DNA of 64,000 nucleotides from Haemophilus parainfluenzae. GTDB taxonomy: Bacteria > Pseudomonadota > Gammaproteobacteria > Enterobacterales > Pasteurellaceae. The notes beneath the pieces are model-generated. The model was not told the DNA's origin, made no database searches, and saw nothing but the letters and a program-made list of their open reading frames with translations. Location of the stretch: contig NZ_UGHY01000002.1 in assembly GCF_900450995.1 (NCBI RefSeq), positions 253,501 to 317,500 of the forward strand, read 5' to 3'. Within the stretch, counting starts at the first letter, position 1. Each line of letters opens with the position of its first letter. Positions 38,304-47,380 of the stretch are shown piece after piece. Position numbers and translations under genes: made by a program.

Positions 38304-39002
38304 ATGCGATTAGATAAATTTATTGCCGAGAATAGTGGTTTAACCCGTTCACAAGCCACCAAGGCCATTCGCCAAAGTGCGGTCAAAATTAACGGTGAAA
38401 TTGTGAAAAATGGGGCGATCAAAGTAAGCCAAGAAGATGAAATTTATTTTGAGGATGAATTGTTGCCTTGGGTAGAAGAAGGTCAATATTTTATGTTGCA
38501 TAAGCCTCAGGGCTACGTTTGCTCTCATGATGACGGTGACTATCCAACTATTTATCAATTCTTTGAACCGCCTCTTTCTGGCAAGTTACACAGCGCTGGA
38601 CGATTAGATGTGGATACCACAGGACTCGTGCTATTAACGGATGATGGTCAATGGTCACATCGTATTACCTCACCAAAACATCAATGTGAGAAAACCTATT
38701 TAGTCACTTTAGCTGACCCGGTTGAGAACCATTATGCTTCAGCTTGTGAAGAAGGCATTCTATTACGTGGCGAAAAAGGACCAACTAAGCCAGCAAAACT
38801 TGAAGTGTTAGATGATTACAACGTGAATCTGACTATCTCTGAAGGGCGCTATCATCAAGTAAAACGCATGTTTGCTGCACTTGGTAATAAAGTCGTTGCA
38901 CTACACCGTTGGAGAATTGGCAACGTTGAATTAGATGAAAGCTTAGAAGAAGGCGAATTTCGTCCACTCACTCAGGAAGAAATCGACAATTTAGTGAAAT
39001 AA
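38304..39002 (+). CDS. rsuA: 16S rRNA pseudouridine(516) synthase RsuA
   Basis: This 232-residue enzyme has an N-terminal S4 RNA-binding domain (MRLDKFIAENSGLTRSQATKAIRQ) and a pseudouridine synthase domain with the catalytic-Asp motif SAGRLDVDTTGLVLLTDDGQW and the C-terminal ISEGRYHQVKRMFAALGNKVVALHR. It matches RsuA in length (231 in E. coli). An uptake sequence at its 5' end is translated as SAVK. The bcr gene begins one base after its stop. Confidence 0.95.
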   Translation: MRLDKFIAENSGLTRSQATKAIRQSAVKINGEIVKNGAIKVSQEDEIYFEDELLPWVEEGQYFMLHKPQGYVCSHDDGDYPTIYQFFEPPLSGKLHSAGRLDVDTTGLVLLTDDGQWSHRITSPKHQCEKTYLVTLADPVENHYASACEEGILLRGEKGPTKPAKLEVLDDYNVNLTISEGRYHQVKRMFAALGNKVVALHRWRIGNVELDESLEEGEFRPLTQEEIDNLVK

Positions 39003-39003
39003 T

Positions 39004-40203
39004 ATGAGTCAAAATATTAAACCTACCTTTATTTTTATCGCCACGCTCGGCATCCTCTCAATGCTACCACCTTTGGGCGTGGATATGTATATTCCGTCCT
39101 TTTTAAATATTGCCGAAGACTTAAATATCGACTCCGAGCAAGTGCAGTACACGCTGACATTCTTCGCCTATGGTATGGCTGCAGGGCAATTGTTCTGGGG
39201 GCCTTTTGGTGATAGCTTTGGTCGTAAACCGATTATTTTATTAGGGGTCATTATTGGTGCTATCACATCCATCATTTTAACAGGCATTCATTCTATTGGC
39301 AGTTTCACTGTTCTGCGTTTCATTCAAGGTTTCTTTGGAGCAGCCCCTGTTGTGCTTTCAGGCGCTTTATTACGAGATTTATTTAGCAAAGATCAGCTCT
39401 CTCGAGTCATGTCCACCATTACACTTGTCTTTATGATTGCACCGCTTGTTGCACCAGTGATTGGTGGATATATTGTGAAATTTTTCCATTGGCACATGAT
39501 CTTTTATGTGATTGGCGCGATGGGATTTCTTGCCGCACTGCTCATCTTTTTCGTTATTCCCGAGACCCATAAACAAGAAAATCGTATTCCCCTGCGCCTT
39601 AATATTATTGCCCGTAACTTCATGATGCTTTCTAAACAAAAAGAAGTGTTAGGTTATATGGCAGCAGCCTCTTTTGGATTTGGTGGTTTATTTGCCTTCG
39701 TCACTGCGGGATCGATTGTCTATATCGGTATTTATGGTATTCCTGTCGATCAATTCGGCTATTTCTTTATGATCAATATTGCCATTATGACCGCTGCATC
39801 TTATCTAAATGGTAAATTTGTATTGAAGCTAGGTGCAGAAACCATGTTACGAATTGGTATTGCCGTACAATTTATTTCAGGAATCTGGCTATTTTTAACC
39901 GCACTTTTTGATTTTGGCTTTTGGTCAATGGCAATTGGTGTAGCATTTTTTGTAGGACAAAACCCATTAATTTCCTCCAATGCGACTGCCTCTATTCTAG
40001 AAAAATTCCCAACGATGGCAGGTACTGCAAACTCATTAATGGGAAGTGTCCGTTTTGGTGTCGGCGCAGTAATGGGTTCCCTAGTAGCAAGCTTTAAAAT
40101 GGAAACAGCAGCACCAATGCTCTATACAATGGCAGCTTGCGTAGTTATTTCAGCCCTCTCTTACTATTTCCTGACTTATCGGCATTGCAATTCAACTAAA
40201 TAA
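39004..40203 (+). CDS. bcr: Bcr/CflA family drug efflux transporter
   Basis: This 399-residue major facilitator protein has about 12 membrane helices. It shows the Bcr/CflA start (GILSMLPPLGVDMYIPSFLNIAEDLN), the loop motif GPFGDSFGRKPIILLGVI and VLRFIQGFFGAAPVVLSGALLRDLF. Members export bicyclomycin, sulfonamides or cysteine by proton antiport, and the substrate here is unknown. The gene follows rsuA by one base; bcr next to rsuA is also the E. coli arrangement. A 13-bp hairpin follows. Confidence 0.92.
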   Translation: MSQNIKPTFIFIATLGILSMLPPLGVDMYIPSFLNIAEDLNIDSEQVQYTLTFFAYGMAAGQLFWGPFGDSFGRKPIILLGVIIGAITSIILTGIHSIGSFTVLRFIQGFFGAAPVVLSGALLRDLFSKDQLSRVMSTITLVFMIAPLVAPVIGGYIVKFFHWHMIFYVIGAMGFLAALLIFFVIPETHKQENRIPLRLNIIARNFMMLSKQKEVLGYMAAASFGFGGLFAFVTAGSIVYIGIYGIPVDQFGYFFMINIAIMTAASYLNGKFVLKLGAETMLRIGIAVQFISGIWLFLTALFDFGFWSMAIGVAFFVGQNPLISSNATASILEKFPTMAGTANSLMGSVRFGVGAVMGSLVASFKMETAAPMLYTMAACVVISALSYYFLTYRHCNSTK

Positions 40204-40214
40204 TAAAAATTTTA

Positions 40215-40246
40215 TTCATATCTAATAAGCAATTATTAGATATGAA
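40215..40246. repeat. 13-bp perfect inverted repeat after bcr
   Basis: TTCATATCTAATA (40215-40227) and TATTAGATATGAA (40234-40246) pair around a 6-base loop. No T run follows on the plus strand, though AAAATTTT precedes it. It may end bcr transcription weakly or serve as an operator for the catalase gene. Confidence 0.55.
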
Positions 40247-40349
40247 TGGACGTAATTGTTTCAGTTAGACTAGTATTTTTGTGTCATTTAAAGCGAATAC
40301 AACAGCCTTTCATGAAATTTGATACAAAATTCAATCCCTCTTTAAATTA

Positions 40350-40405
40350 ATAGATTATTTTGATTAATTTAATAGATTTTAATCACTAAAACCTTTTTGT
40401 ATGAT
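40350..40405 (+). promoter_or_regulatory. Possible OxyR site and promoter for catalase
   Basis: Two ATAG tetranucleotides (40350-40353 and 40372-40375) lie exactly 22 bp apart, each followed by NT, as in the OxyR pattern of ATAG and CTAT elements spaced at 11 bp. The CTAT elements are poorly matched. A TATGAT -10 lies at 40400-40405 with no good -35, which would suit an activator-dependent promoter. Confidence 0.4.
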
Positions 40406-40458
40406 GTTTACGAAATTTATTTCAACCCTACTTATTTCATACATACAAGGAGTTAATA

Positions 40459-41985
40459 ATGAGTTCTCAATGCCCTTTTTCGCATTTATCGTCTACTAAC
40501 CTAACTATGGGAAATGGCGCCCCTGTGGCGGACAATCAAAACAGTTTAACTGCAGGTCCGCGTGGTCCATTACTTTCACAAGATTTATGGCTTAACGAAA
40601 AATTAGCTGATTTCGTACGCGAAGTTATTCCAGAGCGTCGTATGCACGCAAAAGGTTCTGGTGCATTTGGTACCTTTACTGTCACACACGATATTACTAA
40701 ATATACTCGTGCAAAAATTTTTAGTGAAGTGGGTAAAAAAACAGAAATGTTCGCACGCTTTACCACTGTTGCGGGTGAACGTGGTGCTGCTGATGCTGAA
40801 CGTGATATTCGCGGTTTTGCATTAAAATTCTATACCGAGGAAGGTAACTGGGACTTAGTGGGTAATAACACCCCTGTGTTCTTCTTACGTGATCCACGTA
40901 AATTCCCAGACTTAAACAAAGCGGTAAAACGTGATCCTCGCACTAATATGCGTTCAGCAACGAACAACTGGGATTTCTGGACATTATTACCAGAAGCATT
41001 ACACCAAGTAACCGTTGTAATGAGTGATCGTGGTATTCCTGCAAGCTATCGTCATATGCATGGTTATGGTTCACATACTTATAGTTTTTGGAATGAAGCT
41101 GGTGAACGTTTCTGGGTAAAATTCCATTTCCATACTCAACAAGGTATTAAAAACTTAACTGATGCAGAAGCGGCAGCAGTGATTGCAAATGACCGCGAAA
41201 GTCACCAACGTGATTTATACGAAGCAATTGAACGTGGCGACTTCCCGAAATGGACGCTATTTGTACAAATTATGCCAGAAGCAGATGCGGAAAAAGTACC
41301 TTATCATCCATTCGACTTGACAAAAGTATGGCCGAAAAAAGATTATCCGTTAATTGAAGTGGGTGAATTTGAGTTGAACCGTAACCCAGAAAACTTCTTT
41401 GCTGATGTAGAACAATCTGCATTTGCACCAAGTAATTTAGTTCCAGGTATCGGCGCAAGCCCAGATAAAATGTTACAAGCTCGTTTATTCAACTATGCGG
41501 ATGCACAACGTTACCGTTTAGGTGTAAACTACCGTCAAATTCCAGTAAACCGTCCACGTTGCCCTGTTCATAGCAACCAACGTGATGGCCAAGGCCGTGT
41601 AGATGGCAACTACGGTAGCTTACCGCACTATGAACCAAACAGCTTCAGCCAATGGCAACAACAACCAGACTTTGCTGAACCACCACTTCGTATCAACGGA
41701 GATGCAGCACACTGGGATTATCGTAACGATGATAATGATTACTTCAGCCAACCGCGTGCATTATTTAACTTAATGAATCCAGAGCAAAAACAAGCATTGT
41801 TCAACAATACTGCGGCTGCAATGGGCGATGCACCTGATTTCATTAAATATCGTCATATCCGTAACTGTCACTGGTGTGATCCTGCATATGGTGAAGGCGT
41901 TGCAAAAACATTGGGCTTAACAGTTGAAGATGCATTAAAAGCACGTGAAACTGACCCAGCATTAGGTCAAGGCGGATTGTTATAA
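40459..41985 (+). CDS. hktE: Monofunctional heme catalase (HktE type)
   Basis: This 508-residue clade 3 catalase breaks down hydrogen peroxide. Active-site regions are visible: [21 protein letters not shown] with the catalytic His, [19 protein letters not shown] with the Asn, and [17 protein letters not shown] with the heme-ligand Tyr. The C-terminus has [16 protein letters not shown]. It has an AAGGAGTTAATA ribosome-binding site and stands alone, followed by a terminator. The H. influenzae catalase gene is hktE; katA would be an equally fair name. Confidence 0.95.
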   Translation: MSSQCPFSHLSSTNLTMGNGAPVADNQNSLTAGPRGPLLSQDLWLNEKLADFVREVIPERRMHAKGSGAFGTFTVTHDITKYTRAKIFSEVGKKTEMFARFTTVAGERGAADAERDIRGFALKFYTEEGNWDLVGNNTPVFFLRDPRKFPDLNKAVKRDPRTNMRSATNNWDFWTLLPEALHQVTVVMSDRGIPASYRHMHGYGSHTYSFWNEAGERFWVKFHFHTQQGIKNLTDAEAAAVIANDRESHQRDLYEAIERGDFPKWTLFVQIMPEADAEKVPYHPFDLTKVWPKKDYPLIEVGEFELNRNPENFFADVEQSAFAPSNLVPGIGASPDKMLQARLFNYADAQRYRLGVNYRQIPVNRPRCPVHSNQRDGQGRVDGNYGSLPHYEPNSFSQWQQQPDFAEPPLRINGDAAHWDYRNDDNDYFSQPRALFNLMNPEQKQALFNNTAAAMGDAPDFIKYRHIRNCHWCDPAYGEGVAKTLGLTVEDALKARETDPALGQGGLL

Positions 41986-42024
41986 GTGCGGTTAATTTTA
42001 TAAACAGATTTTAAATCTAAAAAT

Positions 42025-42050
42025 AAAGGCGGGAATTCCCCGCCTTTCAT
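42025..42050. terminator. Bidirectional terminator after catalase
   Basis: AAAGGCGGG (42025-42033) pairs with CCCGCCTTT (42039-42047) around a 5-base loop, between converging genes. Confidence 0.85.
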
Positions 42051-42064
42051 ATTTCATTAAATGC

Positions 42065-43504
42065 TTATTTCCAAATTCGATGCTCTAAAACACGCTTTTT
42101 AATTTCAGGATAGAGGTCAATTTTAAATTCAGGCTCTTTTCCTTCTTTTAATTGACACTGATAGTCTTTCATTAACTTCCACACAATTGGGGAAAGTAAA
42201 ACAATCGCGACTAAGTTGATAATAGCCATCACTGCCATCACGGTATCTGCAAAATTCCATACCACATTGCCCGATTTTACTGAGCCAAAATAAACAAAGA
42301 ATAAGACAGCCAAACGGAACGACCATACAAACCACGCTTTATTTTTAATAAAGCGAATGTTACTTTCCGCATAAGCATAGTTACCAATGATAGAGGAATA
42401 AGCGAAAAGCAATAAAATGAAAGCCAAGAAATGCACACCAAAGTCGCCAACATGATAACGCAATGCGTTTTGTGTTAAGGAAATACTTTTTAATGTTTCG
42501 CTACCATAATTATCAGAAAGCAGAATAATCACCGCAGTACAAGTACAGACGATCATAGTATCTACAAATACACCAAGCATTTGCACTAAACCTTGGCTAA
42601 CCGGGTGTTTTACATGAGCAGCGGCGGCGGCATTTGGTGCAGACCCCATCCCCGCTTCATTAGAGAATAATCCGCGCTTAATCCCCATCATCATAGCTTT
42701 AGATACTAAAGCACCAAACATTCCACCAGCTGTAGATTGGAAAGTAAAGGCACTTTTGTAAATGTTGGTGATTACCGTCGGGATCATATCAATATGCATG
42801 CCCAAGATAATTACCGCCATAATTAAATAAAAGAGTGCCATCATCGGTACTATGCTACTAGAAATGGTCGCAATACGTTTCACACCACCAAAAATAATGA
42901 TGGCAGTTAATACCACTAAAACAAGACCAACATATTCACCTTGCCAATCCCAAGCGTTTTTAGTCGCTTCTACGATTGAGTTTGCTTGCACTGAATTAAA
43001 TGCAAAACCAAAAGTAAAAATAAGTGATACTGCAAACGCTACCGCTAAGCAACGTGATTTTAAACCTTGTGTAATATAGTAAGCAGGGCCACCACGGAAA
43101 GAGCCATCTTTATCTTGAATTTTGAATATCTGTGCTAAGGTAGATTCCGCAAAAGCACTCGACATTCCAATAAATGCCGTTACCCACATCCAGAACACCG
43201 CACCTTCACCACCAAGCGCAATGGCTGTTGCTACTCCACTGATATTACCTACGCCAACTCGGCTGGCTAATCCTGTTGCAAAAGCTTGAAATGGCGTTAA
43301 AGAATTACCTTCCGCCGCACGTCCAAACCACATTTCGCGTATACTTGTAGGGAAAAGACGTAGCTGTACTAAACCTGTAGTAATGGTAAAAAATAGACCT
43401 ACACCTAATAAAATAACAATGGTGATATTCCATAATGGCTCATCAAAATGTTCGATAACCCATGTCAATCCTTGCTCAATCCTGTTCCCAAATTCTGTCA
43501 GCAT
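42065..43504 (-). CDS. Alanine/glycine:cation symporter (AGCS family)
   Basis: This 479-residue membrane protein has about 11 helices. It shows the family signature GRAAEGNSLTPFQAFATGLASRVGVGNISGVATAI, GGPAYYITQGL, MGIKRGLFSNEAGMGSAPNAAAAA and FAYSSIIGNYAYAESN. It imports alanine or glycine with sodium. The upstream 135 bp contain only the nagK terminator and a GAGG ribosome-binding site; there is no glycine riboswitch such as precedes some AGCS genes. Confidence 0.92.
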   Translation of the reverse strand: MLTEFGNRIEQGLTWVIEHFDEPLWNITIVILLGVGLFFTITTGLVQLRLFPTSIREMWFGRAAEGNSLTPFQAFATGLASRVGVGNISGVATAIALGGEGAVFWMWVTAFIGMSSAFAESTLAQIFKIQDKDGSFRGGPAYYITQGLKSRCLAVAFAVSLIFTFGFAFNSVQANSIVEATKNAWDWQGEYVGLVLVVLTAIIIFGGVKRIATISSSIVPMMALFYLIMAVIILGMHIDMIPTVITNIYKSAFTFQSTAGGMFGALVSKAMMMGIKRGLFSNEAGMGSAPNAAAAAHVKHPVSQGLVQMLGVFVDTMIVCTCTAVIILLSDNYGSETLKSISLTQNALRYHVGDFGVHFLAFILLLFAYSSIIGNYAYAESNIRFIKNKAWFVWSFRLAVLFFVYFGSVKSGNVVWNFADTVMAVMAIINLVAIVLLSPIVWKLMKDYQCQLKEGKEPEFKIDLYPEIKKRVLEHRIWK

Positions 43505-43550
43505 AAAAACCTCACTAAAAAATTAATATTCTGATTGTAGAGAGACAAAA

Positions 43551-43590
43551 GAAAAAATCCAGCTTTCTTAAAGAAAAACTGGATTATTTT
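43551..43590 (-). terminator. nagK terminator
   Basis: On the minus strand AATCCAGTTTTTCTT, loop, AAGAAAGCTGGATT and TTTTTTC. Confidence 0.75.
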
Positions 43591-43639
43591 CCTATAATAT
43601 AAAAGTTATTCAAATTTTCACTGTATTTTTAGATTAAAT

Positions 43640-44557
43640 CTATTCACGGTTTAAAAATAATGCTGCAGCACCACGCACTCCACCAGAATCACCATGTTTT
43701 GCTTTTTTGATTGGTGGCACTTTCGCACTACGCATTAAATGAGGTGGCAATGCTTTTGGTAACGCTTCATAGAGATAATCAAAATTCGATAAACCACCAC
43801 CGAGCACAATCATATGCGGATCAAATGCAGTGATAATGTTGCCGATAGAAATAGCCGCTAATTCAACAAAAATACGAACAAAATCAACCGCACTTTCCTC
43901 TTTCGCATAAAAGCGATCGATAATATCTTTGGCTGATAACTCTTCCCCTTTTAAATCACGGTACAACATTTCAAAGCCGCGACCAGAAATATACGTATCT
44001 AAACAGGCCTGGTTGCCACAACCACATTGGTAAATTGGCGCTTTATCCCAGCCTAATAATTTTAAGGCATGATAATTTAATTGAAGATGGCCTAACTCCC
44101 CTGCCATCCCGACTTGACCTGAGTGAATTTTGCCATTAATCACAAAACCACCACCAAAGCCAGTACCCAAAATAAGCCCTAATACAGAAGGATGTTGAGT
44201 ATTTTCCTCATCGCAAGCTTCAGATAGCGCAAAACAATTTGCATCATTTTCTGCCCGCACTTCACGATCTAAAACGCGTTCAAGATCGGCTAAAATGGGC
44301 TTATTATCTGCGACACGAATATTCGTTACTTCAGCAAGTCCAGTTGTTAAATTAACAAATCCTGGTAACCCAAGACCTACTGTGCCTTTTTCGCCAAAGT
44401 GCGCATCTGCTCGTTCTACTAAAGTTTTGATTGCCTGTAACCAATCTTGATAATCTGTCTGTGGCGTTGGCACGCGCTCGGTATAAAGTTTTTCTAATTT
44501 TTCATTAAAAGCGGCTAATTCAATCTTTGTGCCACCGATATCAATACCGTAGTACAT
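43640..44557 (-). CDS. nagK: N-acetyl-D-glucosamine kinase NagK
   Basis: This 305-residue ROK-family sugar kinase has [17 protein letters not shown] (ATP binding), [27 protein letters not shown] with the catalytic Asp, [31 protein letters not shown] and the ROK zinc motif [15 protein letters not shown]. It phosphorylates GlcNAc recovered from cell-wall turnover. Its length equals E. coli NagK (303). The gene is preceded by GAGGAGACAAT. I saw no NagC operator. Confidence 0.93.
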   Translation of the reverse strand: MYYGIDIGGTKIELAAFNEKLEKLYTERVPTPQTDYQDWLQAIKTLVERADAHFGEKGTVGLGLPGFVNLTTGLAEVTNIRVADNKPILADLERVLDREVRAENDANCFALSEACDEENTQHPSVLGLILGTGFGGGFVINGKIHSGQVGMAGELGHLQLNYHALKLLGWDKAPIYQCGCGNQACLDTYISGRGFEMLYRDLKGEELSAKDIIDRFYAKEESAVDFVRIFVELAAISIGNIITAFDPHMIVLGGGLSNFDYLYEALPKALPPHLMRSAKVPPIKKAKHGDSGGVRGAAALFLNRE

Positions 44558-44664
44558 ATTGTCTCCTCAAAAGAGCGGTCAAAATTATTGGAATATATAG
44601 GCTGTATTTTCCTTGAAATCAAAATGAAAATCCATGATAAAAATCATATTTTCTACAAGCAATA

Positions 44665-44699
44665 AAAAAGACCGGCTTTATCACTAAAACCGGTCTTTG
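44665..44699 (-). terminator. pgpB terminator
   Basis: On the minus strand AAAGACCGG, a 14-base loop, CCGGTCTTTTTTATT. Confidence 0.85.
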
Positions 44700-44702
44700 A
44701 TG

Positions 44703-45428
44703 CTATTTATTGTTAAACAAGCCTTTCTTCTGTAAGAAACCAAAAATAATCAAATGAACAATCCACGCCGAAATTATCGCCACAAATAAATCGATAGGAT
44801 AATGCATTCCAAGGCGTACGCGGCTAATCAACATTAATACGCCCCAAATGGTCATGGCACCAATCAGTAATTCCGCTTTAAAAGAACGTTTCCCTAATAA
44901 TTGGCTAAACCCGACGGCTAACATTAGCCAAGTGGCTGCAAAAATAGAATGTCCAGATGGGAAAGAATAACCCGTTTCATCTTCATAATGCGCTTTTAAC
45001 CAGGCTGGTGTATCTGCCTGTGTAGAATAAAATTTATCGACTAATTTTGCTCGCTCTGAACGATCTTGATGATAAAAAGCATCTGTTGTACTTTCTGTTT
45101 TTTCCGCTAAATAGACGGTAAAAGGACGTGGCTCGGCAAAAACCGTTTTTAAACCTGTTTTAATTACTTGTGTGGATAATACCGACAGACCCATTACAAT
45201 CACCCCCATAATCCACTGTTTACGGTTTTCAAAAAGAAAACGGAAAAGTAAAGCAAACACACCACAGGTAATTAAAGCATAAGGTACGCTACCTGTTTCG
45301 GTTAAAAGATAAAGCCAATAATCCCATTCCATTAATTGGTTGTTTCCATGCCAATGATAAGCAAAACCCCAAACAAAAAATGGTACAAGACAAAGGAATA
45401 ACGTATATAATGACAGCCTTTTAAACAT
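44703..45428 (-). CDS. pgpB: Phosphatidylglycerophosphatase B / undecaprenyl-diphosphate phosphatase
   Basis: This 241-residue PAP2-family inner-membrane protein has six helices and the three phosphatase motifs: KTVFAEPRPF, YSFPSGHSIFAATW and RVRLGMHYPIDLFVA. E. coli PgpB dephosphorylates phosphatidylglycerol phosphate and undecaprenyl pyrophosphate. It is divergent from ribA, with 67 bp between the two genes, as pgpB and ribA lie side by side in E. coli. Confidence 0.93.
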   Translation of the reverse strand: MFKRLSLYTLFLCLVPFFVWGFAYHWHGNNQLMEWDYWLYLLTETGSVPYALITCGVFALLFRFLFENRKQWIMGVIVMGLSVLSTQVIKTGLKTVFAEPRPFTVYLAEKTESTTDAFYHQDRSERAKLVDKFYSTQADTPAWLKAHYEDETGYSFPSGHSIFAATWLMLAVGFSQLLGKRSFKAELLIGAMTIWGVLMLISRVRLGMHYPIDLFVAIISAWIVHLIIFGFLQKKGLFNNK

Positions 45429-45495
45429 TGTTGCCTCTTGATAATAAAAATAAAGTGCACATTTTAGCAGAATAAAGTTGAAAAAAGGATACGTT

Positions 45496-46143
45496 ATGTC
45501 AAAAATCCAACTGGTTGCTCAAGCCAATTTACCTACCGAATATGGCATATTTAAAATGGTCGGATTTGAATTTCCCGATACAAAAAAAGAACATGTCGCT
45601 TTAGTGATGGGTGATATTTCAAACCAAGATGAGCCTGTACTCGCCCGTATTCATTCTGAATGCTTAACGGGTGATGCGTTACACAGTTTAAAATGCGATT
45701 GTGGTTTCCAGCTTGCAGCCGCATTACGTCAAATTAGCGAAGCAGGTCGAGGTGTGTTGATCTATCATCGTGAAGAAGGTCGTGGCATTGGGTTAATTAA
45801 CAAAATTCGTGCTTATTCATTACAAGATCAAGGCATGGATACGATTGAAGCCAACCTTGCATTAGGCTTTAAAGCTGATGAGCGTAACTTTAATGTGTGT
45901 GCCGATATGTTTGAATTATTAGGTGTGAAGCAAGTTCGCTTGATGACAAACAACCCGCAAAAAGTAGAAACCATGAAAAAAGCGGGAATTAATATCGTAG
46001 AACGTGTACCGTTGAATGTAGGTGAAAACCGTTACAATACGAAATATCTTGATACTAAAGCAAAAAAAATGGGCCATTATATTGTGCACAATAATGAAGA
46101 ACATTTAATGACTTGCCCACATTGCCAAGAAGAAGTGATTTAA
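45496..46143 (+). CDS. ribA: GTP cyclohydrolase II RibA
   Basis: This 215-residue enzyme opens GTP in the first step of riboflavin synthesis. Zinc and catalytic residues lie in [26 protein letters not shown] and [24 protein letters not shown]. The C-terminus [11 protein letters not shown] adds a CxxC beyond the E. coli protein. The frame opens at 45478, but the ATG at 45496 is placed after AAAAGGATACGTT. No FMN riboswitch is present upstream. Confidence 0.96.
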   Translation: MSKIQLVAQANLPTEYGIFKMVGFEFPDTKKEHVALVMGDISNQDEPVLARIHSECLTGDALHSLKCDCGFQLAAALRQISEAGRGVLIYHREEGRGIGLINKIRAYSLQDQGMDTIEANLALGFKADERNFNVCADMFELLGVKQVRLMTNNPQKVETMKKAGINIVERVPLNVGENRYNTKYLDTKAKKMGHYIVHNNEEHLMTCPHCQEEVI

Positions 46144-46184
46144 CAAAAAAGCCATACAACTAACTGTATGGCTTTTCTTTTATC
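46144..46184. terminator. Terminator between ribA and the small lipoprotein gene
   Basis: AAAAGCCATAC, loop AACTAACT, GTATGGCTTTT followed by CTTTT. A run of As on the other side lets it work in both directions. Confidence 0.85.
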
Positions 46185-46191
46185 AAAACAA

Positions 46192-46335
46192 TTATTGATT
46201 AACGCCCCAATGACGAGTGTCTTTATCAAATTTCATGCCTGAATGAGATCCTTCCGAACCATTAAAATAAACATCTTTATTTGCGCAAGCTGAAATCACT
46301 AATGCACCGATAACAATAAGAATTAATTTTTTCAT
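46192..46335 (-). CDS. Small 47-residue lipoprotein
   Basis: This short gene encodes MKKLILIVIGALVISAC and then ANKDVYFNGSEGSHSG and MKFDKDTRHWGVNQ. The first 17 residues form a lipoprotein signal peptide with lipobox VISAC (lipidated C17), leaving a 31-residue mature peptide. The ribosome-binding site is AAAAAAGGTAAATACA and a terminator follows. The family is not recognised. It resembles the many tiny outer-membrane lipoproteins of Pasteurellaceae. The residue after the Cys is Ala, which does not suggest inner-membrane retention. Confidence 0.75.
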   Translation of the reverse strand: MKKLILIVIGALVISACANKDVYFNGSEGSHSGMKFDKDTRHWGVNQ

Positions 46336-46464
46336 TGTATTTACCTTTTTTAAAACTAGCTTACCAGAATTGTATCACAATTTTCTCCACTTTTTCCTGC
46401 TTAAATTAGTCCTTTTCTTGCAAAATTTATCTTTGACTTCTACAATACCGCCTCATTTTTAACC

Positions 46465-46503
46465 TTGTAGTTCGCAAACCTCCTACATAAAAAAACTAGG
46501 TAT
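46465..46503 (+). ncRNA. preQ1-I riboswitch controlling queC
   Basis: The leader has P1 TGTAG (46466-46470) and CTACA (46483-46487), a loop TTCGCAAACCTC, and the A-rich tail TAAAAAAACTAGG. CCT in the loop (46479-46481) can pair with AGG (46498-46500) to form the H-type pseudoknot typical of preQ1-I. That AGG is also the likely ribosome-binding site, six bases before the queC ATG, so preQ1 binding would block translation. Confidence 0.85.
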
Positions 46504-46506
46504 CCT

Positions 46507-47184
46507 ATGAATATTTCAAATCCTAATCACAATCGTAAAGCCCTTGTGATCTTCTCTGGTGGACAAGATTCAACAACCTGTTTAATTCAAGCCATCGCTG
46601 AATATGGCGTGGAAAATGTCGAAACCGTCACCTTTCAATACAGCCAACGTCATGCCATTGAATTAGAAAAAGCCCGTTGGATCGTTCAGGATCTCGGTGT
46701 AAAACAAACGTTGATTGATACGTCCTTCATCAAATCTATCACCCACAACGCCTTAATGGATGCAAACGCTGATATTGAGCAAAAAGACGGTGAATTACCT
46801 AATACCTTTGTGGATGGCCGAAATGCGCTCTTCTTATTATATGCGGCAATTTATGCAAAAGGACAAGGTATTAATGACATTATCACAGGCGTATGTGAAA
46901 CAGATTTCAGTAGCTATCCGGATTGTCGCGATGTGTTTATCAAATCCATGAATGTCACCCTTAATTTAGCCATGGATTACCCATTCAATTTAAAAACACC
47001 GCTAATGTATCTCACCAAAGCACAAACCTGGGCATTAGCTGATGAATTAGGTGCGTTAGATTATGTTCGTCAGCATACTCACACTTGCTATGAAGGTGTT
47101 GAAGGTGGCTGTGGAGAATGCCCGAGCTGTAAATTGAGAGATAAAGGCTTGCAGGAATATTTAGCAACAAAAGCAAAAGCTTAG
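46507..47184 (+). CDS. queC: 7-cyano-7-deazaguanine synthase QueC
   Basis: This 225-residue enzyme makes preQ0 from 7-carboxy-7-deazaguanine, ammonia and ATP on the queuosine pathway. It has the PP-loop [49 protein letters not shown] and the zinc cysteines in [20 protein letters not shown]. It is under the preQ1-I riboswitch directly upstream. A terminator follows. Confidence 0.96.
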   Translation: MNISNPNHNRKALVIFSGGQDSTTCLIQAIAEYGVENVETVTFQYSQRHAIELEKARWIVQDLGVKQTLIDTSFIKSITHNALMDANADIEQKDGELPNTFVDGRNALFLLYAAIYAKGQGINDIITGVCETDFSSYPDCRDVFIKSMNVTLNLAMDYPFNLKTPLMYLTKAQTWALADELGALDYVRQHTHTCYEGVEGGCGECPSCKLRDKGLQEYLATKAKA

Positions 47185-47233
47185 CATCTCGATAACTCAA
47201 CCCATAACAGATTAAATAGGTTTAAATAAATCC

Positions 47234-47277
47234 AAAGTGCGGTCAAAATTCACGTCAAATTTTGACTGCACTTTTAC
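47234..47277 (+). terminator. queC terminator with uptake-sequence arms
   Basis: AAAGTGCGGTCAAAATT and AATTTTGACTGCACTTTT pair with one mismatch around CACGTCA; one arm is a full uptake core and the other is mutated. Confidence 0.8.
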
Positions 47278-47380
47278 TTGATATAGTATCCTTATCTTTT
47301 CTCATCTTTGATTTTATAAACGCATCATTTTTTGATAAAATCACGTTAATTTTTTTATAAATAAGTAACTAATTTTAAAA

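Noticed and set aside
43505..43639. Glycine riboswitch before the AGCS symporter
   Set aside because: The 135 bp contain only a terminator and a ribosome-binding site; no aptamer core is seen.
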